Shown here one piece after another: positions 16,757 to 24,691 of a DNA stretch of 27,982 nt. The position numbers were made by a program, and so were the translations under genes. Below the pieces are notes generated by a model that saw only the letters and a list, made by a program, of their open reading frames with translations, was not told the DNA's origin and did not search any database. The stretch comes from an uncultured Ignavibacteriales bacterium (GTDB lineage Bacteria > Bacteroidota > Ignavibacteria > Ignavibacteriales > Ignavibacteriaceae), in the NCBI GenBank assembly GCA_913053915.1, contig CAJXGP010000003.1:1-27982 (forward strand), written 5' to 3'. Numbering within the stretch: position 1 is the stretch's first letter; each line of letters begins with the position of its first letter.

Positions 16757-17393
16757 AAATCGCCTCCTTTTCAAGAACTTCTATGGCATTATCGTTGAGA
16801 GATTTTTCGTTTTTCATCAGGACAACATTTATTTCACCTAAACCTCTAGTCCGTTTAGTACCCATTCTACGGATGTTTTGACATATCAGAGCCAGATCAA
16901 TCTCACAACTTTCATAGAGATCCGCATGCGCAATGAAGGTATTACCCTTGTCAATCACTCGTTCTGTCCTTAGGGAATGCTCCTTGGCACATCCGGTTTT
17001 TATGTCAATGGCGGTTGAATATCTTAACGATGTGAGCTGATCGGTAATGTTTTGCTTATTGATGATGTTCCGCGTGTTTGTAAGATATTTAAACCATGCC
17101 TTGCAATCTTCATACTCCGTTAAAAAAAAGTTTGAGAGATGAAGCACCCCCTCCGCTGCCCCCGCAGTCCCGAATATTTTATCAATATCAATAATATTCT
17201 TATCAAAAGATTCTAGCATTTCATTGACCTCTTCGGCCGACTCGCGCATAATGCCCTTTATTCGTTTTGATGGAATGTATGGCAACCCAACTTCATCGAG
17301 CACGACATCCGAGTCCACAATTGTGCCGTAACCCTCCCCTATTCCGGCGAGCACATCTGATTTAAGATCTATTTTTATCTTATATTTATTCAT
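16737..17393 (-). CDS. cas7: Cas7 (Csm3-like RAMP), type III-D backbone subunit
   Basis: A 218-residue single-domain RAMP. Its first 50 residues read like Csm3: LAGIGEGYG, TIVDSDVVLDEVGLPYIPSKRIKGIMR, with Asp27 in the position of the target-RNA-cutting Asp33 of Csm3. MGTKRTRGLGEI near residue 190 is the glycine-rich RAMP loop. It should coat the crRNA and cut bound RNA at fixed steps. The start codon shares one base with the cas10 stop (TAATG), a tight translational coupling, and the next gene overlaps its end by 20 nt. In the Synechocystis III-Dv system the matching domain is fused to Cas5 and Cas11; here it is free. Confidence 0.87.
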   Translation of the reverse strand: MNKYKIKIDLKSDVLAGIGEGYGTIVDSDVVLDEVGLPYIPSKRIKGIMRESAEEVNEMLESFDKNIIDIDKIFGTAGAAEGVLHLSNFFLTEYEDCKAWFKYLTNTRNIINKQNITDQLTSLRYSTAIDIKTGCAKEHSLRTERVIDKGNTFIAHADLYESCEIDLALICQNIRRMGTKRTRGLGEINVVLMKNEKSLNDNAIEVLEKEAICESNKV

Positions 17394-18817
17394 TAGATCC
17401 CCTCCCGTTTTAGATTTAGAAGTGTTTTTGGATAAAAATCAATCAGTTCGATCATGTCCATGTACGGGCTCTTATTATTTGAGAACCCTGTTTCAGATTC
17501 ATCGGAATTGCTAAAACAGGGCAATATTTTATCCCTATATTTCAACTCTTTAATAAATCCGGTCGTAGCAGCTTCTCCGACATACAACACCTCTCTCAGT
17601 TTTTTTATGTTTGATTGGGGAAGTTCGGATAAGCTTGTTAAGCATCTTAATAAGTTCGATATATCATCGATTGAGTATGGCCTCATATAAAGAATTTTAT
17701 TATCGGCACTCCTATAATCAGTATCTCTAATCTCTTCAATGCTTCCACCCAATCCGCCGAATGAAATATGGAAATCTATGAATGAACTATCCTCCTTTTT
17801 CCTTAACTTCCTTTCTCTCTTTGCATTTCCGCAGAGGGCTTCCGCCATCTTATAAGCCCTATAAAAAGGATATTTGGTTTTTACAATGGAAATCCCCGCA
17901 CATGCCGTTATGTTTTTGTCTTTACAGATACCCTGTTCCTCAAAGGCTTTGATAAATTCTACGGTAAGAAACATGCCCACTCTGGCATCGCAGACAAATG
18001 TCACATCATCTCCGCCGATGACTATCGGGCGAACAGGCAAGTATTTTTCTGTAAATGAAATTTCTTCTTCTTCTTTCAAGAGAATCAATTTTTCCAATGT
18101 TTGTCCAAAAGCATTTTTTACCGCCTCTTTTAATTTCGTTGAAAATGCCTGCACCCCTTTCTCATCTGCTTCTTCCTTGAACTTTTCTCCAAGATCGTTG
18201 CCATCAATATGAACAATTGCAATATGATTATTCTCACCCACTGAACCGCCCAATTTATCTATTTCATCGGTAAATTCAAAATCGTTTATAACAGAACTGA
18301 AATCTTTTTCGAGCTCAGCTTTAGATTCTTCTGATGCTAAAATTTTTGTATAATTTATTGAAGAAATATAACCTTCTTCATTTTTCGGTTTATATCCCCA
18401 TATTTCAGCAGACAATCCGCTTCTTGGACAATCCGTCGTTATCCCTAATGAACTAAGCTCTGTTTGCGGTATCGATCTATTCTCTTGCATTTTTGCCTTT
18501 CTTATAAGTTTTGCTCGCGATTCGGAGTAATTGCTATCATCAAATTTATCATCTATAGTGATATTGGGAATAATACCCGGAGCTGACTGTAGCAAGGTAC
18601 GACTCCAATCTTTCATTGCGTCTTCTGCATTCTCTAATGAATTAAAGTAAATAAGCGCATTTCCTCCGCCAATATAGCTACAATCAAATTTATTACGCAG
18701 TTTATCAAAAATATCTTTCACTTTATAGGATGCCCCTATATTTTCTTTGAGCTTGTTCGATGCAAAGATATATTTTTGTATCGATGTCATCCCGATAAAT
18801 ACTGCCGTTTTACCCAT
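17393..18817 (-). CDS. cas10: Cas10, HD-less, with intact GGDD cyclase motif (type III-D)
   Basis: Cas10 is the large subunit of type III complexes and makes cyclic oligoadenylate when target RNA is bound. This one has 474 residues, short for Cas10, and lacks the N-terminal HD nuclease, so it should not cut DNA. It opens with SIQKYIFASNKLKENIGASY, typical of Cmr2/III-D Cas10. The palm domains are intact: HIDGNDLGEKF (203-213), VIGGDDVTFV (266-275, GGDD at 268-271) and ITACAGISIVKTKYPFYRAYKMAE. Cyclase activity is therefore expected and would feed the two CARF proteins of the locus. The start at 18817 has a perfect GGAGG 6 nt upstream and follows the CARF-nuclease gene by 10 nt. Confidence 0.92.
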   Translation of the reverse strand: MGKTAVFIGMTSIQKYIFASNKLKENIGASYKVKDIFDKLRNKFDCSYIGGGNALIYFNSLENAEDAMKDWSRTLLQSAPGIIPNITIDDKFDDSNYSESRAKLIRKAKMQENRSIPQTELSSLGITTDCPRSGLSAEIWGYKPKNEEGYISSINYTKILASEESKAELEKDFSSVINDFEFTDEIDKLGGSVGENNHIAIVHIDGNDLGEKFKEEADEKGVQAFSTKLKEAVKNAFGQTLEKLILLKEEEEISFTEKYLPVRPIVIGGDDVTFVCDARVGMFLTVEFIKAFEEQGICKDKNITACAGISIVKTKYPFYRAYKMAEALCGNAKRERKLRKKEDSSFIDFHISFGGLGGSIEEIRDTDYRSADNKILYMRPYSIDDISNLLRCLTSLSELPQSNIKKLREVLYVGEAATTGFIKELKYRDKILPCFSNSDESETGFSNNKSPYMDMIELIDFYPKTLLNLKREGI

Positions 18818-18827
18818 ATTACCTCCG

Positions 18828-20162
18828 TTAATTAGAGAAATAACCTTTCATTTTTTTCACAAATTTGTTCTCCGGCCAATCGTCTATACCCAAAACAAGG
18901 ATATTTTTATTGTTTGTGCCGGTACTTAATATGAGTTCAGATTGAAGATCCGACACGGTTTCGGCACGTGTTATTAAAATAGCCTTTGCTTCTTCGCCGC
19001 CAATCTGTCTTGTTCTTAGAACAATCTCAAAACCTTTTTCTTTGCATATGTGCTTTTCTTTTGATGTTGTGCAGCTGATGCCGATAAGCTGATAGCCCTT
19101 CATTAAGATTAAATCCAACTCGAATTTATCCTTATTGTTATCTTTTTTGGACAATTCTTTATTGAACAGTATTTCGTCAAAGTCATTTTTAAAGTTATTT
19201 TGAATCAGTTTTTTAATATATCTTTCAAACCAAAAACCATCTATAAAATCAACAGCATTCTTATAATTATGCCACATTATATCTGTGTTAAATTTCCCGT
19301 TTTCACGAAGCCTGAATCCTTCCGGAAAAGCGTTAATAATACCCTGAAATACATCATTAGGTTTATATTCTGAAATCTTTTTAAAAATATTCACCCTTAG
19401 CTTAAAATTATCTGCTTCTCTATCTCTTAATTCATCAAGTTTAGTTTGAAAAAACGTTTCGCAATCAACCGACTTTCGCATATCAGACCCGGGATCCGAC
19501 AAATTTTTAAATATTTTAAAATCCTTCCCCTCTATTTTGAAAATCTCCCTCTGGAAACCACCATCTTTTGAATAGAAATTATCTATCTTATTGTCATCGA
19601 TCAATCCTTCAAATTTACTGTCAACACTGTTAAAACATGTATATTCGTCGGTTTTATCTTTTTTTTCTTCAAATAAATGAAGTTTGAGAAGTCTATTAAA
19701 CGTAATCTTTACTACATCTTTGAGATCATCGCTCGTAACTTCATCATCAAATTCTATCTTAAAACTGCGAGCGGACAAATAAGATGCAGAAAAATCCCCT
19801 TTTTTCTTATCTTTTAGGTATGAATATGAATATACCGCCATAGCTTTTGTTCCGCCGGTAAAAAAGAGATGAACTTTCTCAGATTTATTAATCATTTTTT
19901 CTAATTTGGATTCAATGTCCTCTTTAGAATCTATATCCTTTATATATATCAGTTCCTGAAATTTAAGTTTGCTATCTTTCAACAAATCTTTCAGCAATTC
20001 AGCGTATTTTTCTGTTGATGCTTGGTTGTCTGATTCTGCAGAACAAACCATCCAAATTCTATTTAGTTTTGAATTTTTTTCTGTAAAATACTTTACGGCA
20101 ACATAATCAGGCAACGGGCTTGTGCCGATTAACAAAACAAGATCCGTAAAATCTAAATTCAT
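18828..20162 (-). CDS. CARF plus PD-(D/E)XK-like protein (Card1/Can2 relative) with altered active site
   Basis: A 444-residue ancillary protein. The N-terminal CARF domain has LVLLIGTSPLPDYVAVKYF (8-26) and HLFFTGGTKAMAVYSY (98-113), the cyclic-oligoadenylate pocket motif of the DUF1887/Card1-Can2 group. The C-terminal part has the restriction-nuclease fold motifs FWFERYI (Glu313), FELDLILMKGYQLIGISCTT (Asp350, then Ser-Cys-Thr at 363-365) and GGEEAKAILITRA. Card1-type enzymes have (E/S)CK here, with Lys catalytic; Thr365 replaces that Lys, so nuclease activity is doubtful. The ATG at 20162 has AAAGGTG upstream. The gene sits between the I-B and III-D modules. Confidence 0.85.
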   Translation of the reverse strand: MNLDFTDLVLLIGTSPLPDYVAVKYFTEKNSKLNRIWMVCSAESDNQASTEKYAELLKDLLKDSKLKFQELIYIKDIDSKEDIESKLEKMINKSEKVHLFFTGGTKAMAVYSYSYLKDKKKGDFSASYLSARSFKIEFDDEVTSDDLKDVVKITFNRLLKLHLFEEKKDKTDEYTCFNSVDSKFEGLIDDNKIDNFYSKDGGFQREIFKIEGKDFKIFKNLSDPGSDMRKSVDCETFFQTKLDELRDREADNFKLRVNIFKKISEYKPNDVFQGIINAFPEGFRLRENGKFNTDIMWHNYKNAVDFIDGFWFERYIKKLIQNNFKNDFDEILFNKELSKKDNNKDKFELDLILMKGYQLIGISCTTSKEKHICKEKGFEIVLRTRQIGGEEAKAILITRAETVSDLQSELILSTGTNNKNILVLGIDDWPENKFVKKMKGYFSN

Positions 20163-20190
20163 AAAAACACCTTTTTTTATGTCTGCGTCC

Positions 20191-20700
20191 TTAACTCCAG
20201 CAAAATTCAAAATATGAGCATTTCCCGCAAAACGGAATCTTTTTGGGAGCCGGAGCATCATCATTCGATGACAAGAAAGCCTCAATTTCATCTACTTCAT
20301 CTTTTATCAACACTTCATCATTCTTTTCGAGCTCTATATTGATGGATATTTTTTCTTTTGGAATCTTGATTATTCCCTTGCACTGAATACCTTTTTTGCT
20401 GAGCAGATAGAGATAATATTTTAGCTGTTTTATGCCGTTTGCCATTGTACGGGAGGATTTTTTTATTTCCGCTACAAATAGACTGCCATTTTTAAGGGTT
20501 ATAAAATCAATCTCTGCAGCAAACTCCGCAAGGTATATCTTTTTCTTTTCGCGCTTAAATGTAGTTTGATCAATTAGGCGTCCTATCTCAAGGAAAGAGT
20601 CGTTCTGATTTGAGGACATCTGCCTTGACATAAGCCACGCTTGACGAGGACAAATATTATAAGCACTAAAAATGGATGGAGCAACGTTTATATATTCCAT
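20191..20700 (-). CDS. cas4: Cas4 nuclease (no cas1/cas2 nearby)
   Basis: Cas4 trims and orients new spacers together with Cas1-Cas2. The 169-residue protein is full length, with iron-sulfur cysteines Cys17 and Cys158, Cys161, Cys167 (FCGKCSYFEFCW), and RecB-type active-site residues Asp65 (AAEIDF), Glu78 and Lys80 (VAEIKKS), plus the Q92xxxY96 motif. All key residues are present, so it should be active. The start lies 3 nt past the cas3 stop with no visible ribosome site, which implies coupling. In standard I-B operons cas1 and cas2 follow; here a type III gene follows 28 nt later instead. Confidence 0.93.
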   Translation of the reverse strand: MEYINVAPSIFSAYNICPRQAWLMSRQMSSNQNDSFLEIGRLIDQTTFKREKKKIYLAEFAAEIDFITLKNGSLFVAEIKKSSRTMANGIKQLKYYLYLLSKKGIQCKGIIKIPKEKISINIELEKNDEVLIKDEVDEIEAFLSSNDDAPAPKKIPFCGKCSYFEFCWS

Positions 20701-20703
20701 GGA

Positions 20704-23034
20704 TTATATAAAATTGTCAAACTCATAAGTGAAACCGACATCATTATTATAAAAAGTACGGACCATATCTTTCGTTATAACCCTAAAATTACCTATATCT
20801 TCAAAATTTTTAATATTATCAATGGTGTTTTTATTAATATTTACAGACAGAACATAATCATAAAAATCCTTTTTTATATTCAAAAATTCATTCTTTTTTA
20901 TAACCATATCATCAAGCGTCAATATTTTTTTGAATTTTTTCAAAATGTCACTTGATTTCTCATCTTTTTCAACAAATACTAAAATGTTCGGCACATTTTT
21001 TATAAGATTAAATTCATCTGAAATATCGGTATAATTGAGTTTTTTTATTCCGGATATAATTTTTTCCGATTCGTCACTTGATGAGATAGCATTAATTTTA
21101 TTATAGTATGATGATCTGATCATTTTAAGTAAGTCATTTTCTGCAATCACTTTACGGTTTTTCAATAGATCATCGGTTAGACTTATAGCAACAGGTTTAT
21201 AGATATAATTATAATATTTTCTGCTGTTCCTTGAATCTATTAATTTTAGGAGATAAATACTTCCTAATTTATCAAGTTTGTTGTTCCTGTTGCATCTTCC
21301 GGCTGTCTGAACGATTGAGTCAAAAGGCGCAAAATCTCTGTAAATCACATCCATATCTATGTCTACTCCGGCTTCTATAAGTTGGGTTGATATTACTATC
21401 TTTCGTCCTGATTGCTCCTTGATTTGATTAATTCGTGTCAATCTATCTTTAGGAATTATATTTCCAGACAAATAAATAATCCGGACATTAATACTTTCCT
21501 TGAGTTTTTTATAAAATTCCAAACTACTTCCAATTGTGTTAAAGACAAACAAAAAGCTATCTTTCGGCTCTTGGGCAATATGCTTAGATGCAATATAGAA
21601 GAGTTCATCTATCGTTATAGAGTCCAAATTATTTATGGTATTTACTTTATATCTGGAAAACATGCAGAAATAATTCAAAGTTTTATCTTTATTTATGAGT
21701 GGAAAAATTTCATTTTTTGCTTCTGAAAAAATCGATGGCATAGTAGCAGTCATAAAGATAATTTTGCAATTAAGGAAGTTGGTTAATTTGATCAATATAT
21801 TATTAATCAGTTTCCAATATTCCATGGGCATGGTTTGGATCTCATCAAGTATAATAACGCTGTTTGCAATATTGTGAAATTTTTTGATTATTTTATTTTG
21901 TTTAGAAATTATAGTATTGAAAAACTGCCAAAATGTAGTTAAAATTATAGACTTATCCCAATTTTCTATAAGAAACTGCGCATCCGTGCCGCTGTAATAA
22001 TTTTCGTCATTTTCTATTTCTACTTCGGCAAGATGATGATGCTTCGCGATATAATCGGTCGGGACCAATTTATTGCATTTTATAATATCACAAAACTCCT
22101 GATAAGTTTGTTCTACTATTGAGGTAAATGGCAATGCGTAAATGATCTTCTTTATAGTTTTATTCTGTTCGGTAATCTTAAGGGCGGCATTAATTCCGGC
22201 TAATGTCTTTCCACTGCCGGTCGGAACATTTATAGAGAAAATATTATGATTATCGCTAATATTTGCTGCACACAAATTATAAATTTCATTTCTTATAATA
22301 TTCAGTGATGTGGGCGATTTTACTTTTCCGAATTTTACAGCCCTATATTGATCAATCCATTCATGCGCATTCTCCGGAAGTTTAGCAAATTTAATCTGCC
22401 TATGAAACCTTGCATCATTTTTGTCTGAATATGCGAGGATTGAAAAAAGAAAATTTAATAAAAAATAGTTTCCGATATCGTCGTTAATATCGTCCATATC
22501 AAATATCATATTTCTAACATAATCTTTTGCGTCCTCAAAATTCAGGCTGTTGGTTTCATTAATACAATGAAACTGCAGATTGTTCCATTGCACACTGAGA
22601 TTGTCCCACTTAGGGCTGCCGATCGCAAGCATATCCCGTATATTTTCAAAATTTCCATGATGCTTCCGTATGGCGCAAAAAACTATCACCGGCAGAATAT
22701 TTTTAGAGTCTGCACCATTCTTACCATCGGTTAATCCAAGATCGTCAGCCGTTTTATATGCTGCATAAACCGCAGAAATCAATGCATGATTCTTTAGTTC
22801 GCTTTCACCTTTACATGGTGCACCGTTTATGGACGCCGAGAGATAATCCTGAAAAAATTTAGTACTTTTTCCTATATCGTGATAAAAAAGCATGTTAGAC
22901 AAAGCCAACTTTATATCATCTTCAGGAAAAGGCAGGCAAAGACCGCTCTTAGCATTATATATGCCGTTACCTATATGCATAACGCTTTCAAGATGATCTA
23001 TAAGCAGCCTATCGGGATGCGAGAAATATTCCAT
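20704..23034 (-). CDS. cas3: Cas3 HD-nuclease/helicase, type I-B
   Basis: Cas3 degrades DNA targets marked by Cascade. The 776-residue protein has an N-terminal HD domain with His14, His52-Asp53 (YHDIGKST), His83 and His125-His126 (RKHHGN), then helicase motifs NVPTGSGKT (Walker A, Lys276), LPFTSIVEQT, ILDEIQTMP (397-400, DExx box), TATMPS, STQLIEAGVDID and QTAGRCNRNNK (motif VI). Every catalytic motif is intact. The length suits a fused HD-helicase with the usual C-terminal domain. It begins 2 nt after the cas5 stop with no Shine-Dalgarno, so it depends on coupling. Confidence 0.95.
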   Translation of the reverse strand: MEYFSHPDRLLIDHLESVMHIGNGIYNAKSGLCLPFPEDDIKLALSNMLFYHDIGKSTKFFQDYLSASINGAPCKGESELKNHALISAVYAAYKTADDLGLTDGKNGADSKNILPVIVFCAIRKHHGNFENIRDMLAIGSPKWDNLSVQWNNLQFHCINETNSLNFEDAKDYVRNMIFDMDDINDDIGNYFLLNFLFSILAYSDKNDARFHRQIKFAKLPENAHEWIDQYRAVKFGKVKSPTSLNIIRNEIYNLCAANISDNHNIFSINVPTGSGKTLAGINAALKITEQNKTIKKIIYALPFTSIVEQTYQEFCDIIKCNKLVPTDYIAKHHHLAEVEIENDENYYSGTDAQFLIENWDKSIILTTFWQFFNTIISKQNKIIKKFHNIANSVIILDEIQTMPMEYWKLINNILIKLTNFLNCKIIFMTATMPSIFSEAKNEIFPLINKDKTLNYFCMFSRYKVNTINNLDSITIDELFYIASKHIAQEPKDSFLFVFNTIGSSLEFYKKLKESINVRIIYLSGNIIPKDRLTRINQIKEQSGRKIVISTQLIEAGVDIDMDVIYRDFAPFDSIVQTAGRCNRNNKLDKLGSIYLLKLIDSRNSRKYYNYIYKPVAISLTDDLLKNRKVIAENDLLKMIRSSYYNKINAISSSDESEKIISGIKKLNYTDISDEFNLIKNVPNILVFVEKDEKSSDILKKFKKILTLDDMVIKKNEFLNIKKDFYDYVLSVNINKNTIDNIKNFEDIGNFRVITKDMVRTFYNNDVGFTYEFDNFI

Positions 23035-23036
23035 TT

Positions 23037-23774
23037 TTAAAACAATACTATATTTTCATTGAGGGTATCCACGGCATGATATTTACTGATTTTAGCTTTT
23101 ATTTTTTCACCACTGACCTCGGATATAAAATCACCTGTTTTAGCAATCTCTCTGTCAGGCTTCATTTCAAGCGTCATATGAAATCTTATATATTTTTTAT
23201 TACCATCTCCAATCAATGAGAGAGCACCGCTTGACGATATCTTATCTAATGGTATTATAGAGGAGAACTCTGTAAAATCATCAATATTTTCTACCAAGTC
23301 CGCATCAAAAGAGCCTATGAAACTATAGTTTGCTAATAATTCAGATAATCCGAAAGAGATGGAATAGGCTGATCTATGCAGCGATAGACACTGTTCCAAA
23401 CTGTTGAAAAGTTTGTCATCATTCATATGAACATAAATCCTGTATTCTGAGTCTTTTAAAAGTTCATACCTTATCTGCGTGTGAGGTGCCTCTTTCCTAC
23501 TGTCCATTATTGCAAACATTTGAACTTTTGCAGTGTTGATCAGATTTTCAGAGATTTGAGTTTTTTTTAACGGTTTTCTGATACTAATAGATAGTTTACA
23601 CGCACCATCCTGAAAATAATTCAGGTAATCCGATTTATCCAAACCTAAAATAGCACCAAAAATTCCATATAAAGCAGTTTTAGAAGGAACAGGCAATGTA
23701 AGCGGTGATGTTGTGGTATATGGCACCCTAAAATGTCCATATGGAGCAAATAAATCAAAAACCAATATTCTCAT
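23037..23774 (-). CDS. cas5b: Cas5 (Cas5b/Cas5h), type I-B Cascade
   Basis: Cas5 caps the 5' handle of the crRNA in the I-B Cascade. The 245-residue protein has the family opening FDLFAPYGHFRVPYTTTSPLTL (6-27), then PVPSKTALYGIFGAILGL (28-45), the most conserved Cas5b motif, and a RAMP-like ferredoxin fold pattern after it. AAGGAGC precedes the ATG, and it lies 14 nt past the cas7 stop. The position between cas7 and cas3 is the standard I-B order. Confidence 0.94.
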   Translation of the reverse strand: MRILVFDLFAPYGHFRVPYTTTSPLTLPVPSKTALYGIFGAILGLDKSDYLNYFQDGACKLSISIRKPLKKTQISENLINTAKVQMFAIMDSRKEAPHTQIRYELLKDSEYRIYVHMNDDKLFNSLEQCLSLHRSAYSISFGLSELLANYSFIGSFDADLVENIDDFTEFSSIIPLDKISSSGALSLIGDGNKKYIRFHMTLEMKPDREIAKTGDFISEVSGEKIKAKISKYHAVDTLNENIVLF

Positions 23775-23788
23775 TTTAGCTCCTTATT

Positions 23789-24691
23789 CTATTGTAAAAA
23801 CTTTTTCCAACCATCGGGAATCTGCTGTTCTAATCTAAGATTATCATCTATTTTGTATTCTACGCCATTAATCTCGTTTTTATTGGTATCGAAAGAGTTC
23901 AGCAGTTCTGAAATATCTATTATAAAATCGTTTTCACTTCTCACCTTTAGGGGATTCTCAAAGCCTGTCATCTTGATCTTTTTATCAAGATCGCCGATAA
24001 AAAATCCTTTATTTTTATAAGTTACTTTTATCAGCAGGCGGGGCATTTGTCCAAACTTTGAGCGGCTTATTAGATTTTTTGTTCCATCCCACAAAGCTTC
24101 AATCAGTTCATCTACGTCATCTTCCGTAAGCTTAGTAATACCGGCAGCTGTTTCATTAACAATACCATGGAATACTATGAATGAATATGGCAAAATATAT
24201 TCTTCCCGGAATGTCTTCTGCTTCGAACCTTCTTTTGAAGCAAATGCGCCTGTTCCTTTAATATGTTTTATCTCAACCTGATGTAGCGATCTGCCTATCT
24301 TGAACTGAACGGGACCCGTATAGGTTATAGAATCTTTATTCATCGGAATAACACCACCGAAAAGTCTTATATCAATGCATTTTTCTACTATGTTTTTCGC
24401 ATTTTCTTGAAAATCTTTTGCCCTCATTTTTCCATCCTGCACAAAACCTTTCTCTTCATCGTAAACTATTTCTCTGACAAAAATATCTTTGCTATCTTTA
24501 CCATTGTAGTCTTTATAATCATGTAAATAATCTCTTACAGTTCTTTTCAATCGAACATCCGTAACAATATTTATTCCAGTTTCTTCATCAATCCTCGGCC
24601 TATTATTGTCTAACGGATCTCCATTTGGATTAGCGTCAGTCACATCATAACAAAATAAAAGTTCACTTCTCTTACTAATAATATCACTCAT
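23789..24691 (-). CDS. cas7b: Cas7 (Csh2-type), type I-B Cascade backbone
   Basis: Cas7 coats the crRNA spacer in the I-B Cascade in multiple copies. The 300-residue product has the Csh2/DevR hallmark near its start: CYDVTDANPNGDPLDNNRPR (14-33), then VTDVRLKRTVRDYL (43-56), with GGVIPM and YTGPVQFKIGRSLHQV further on. Length is normal for Csh2. The ATG overlaps the cas8 stop by 8 nt and is preceded by GAGGAGG, so the two are coupled. The type III cas7 downstream is a distinct Csm3-like protein. Confidence 0.95.
   Translation of the reverse strand: MSDIISKRSELLFCYDVTDANPNGDPLDNNRPRIDEETGINIVTDVRLKRTVRDYLHDYKDYNGKDSKDIFVREIVYDEEKGFVQDGKMRAKDFQENAKNIVEKCIDIRLFGGVIPMNKDSITYTGPVQFKIGRSLHQVEIKHIKGTGAFASKEGSKQKTFREEYILPYSFIVFHGIVNETAAGITKLTEDDVDELIEALWDGTKNLISRSKFGQMPRLLIKVTYKNKGFFIGDLDKKIKMTGFENPLKVRSENDFIIDISELLNSFDTNKNEINGVEYKIDDNLRLEQQIPDGWKKFLQ

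Noticed and set aside
16737..16774. TTG start at 16774 for csx10
   Set aside because: The AAGGAGG that should drive translation lies inside that extension; GTG at 16756 is placed correctly behind it.
15284..18817. Assignment of the RAMP module to type III-A or III-B
   Set aside because: No csm2, csm4, csm5 or cmr genes are recognisable, whereas csx10 and csx19 are markers of III-D.
20191..20291. Longer N-terminus of the CARF-nuclease overlapping cas4
   Set aside because: The inner ATG at 20162 has a proper ribosome site and begins right at the CARF beta-strand; the extra 43 residues resemble antisense-frame sequence of cas4.
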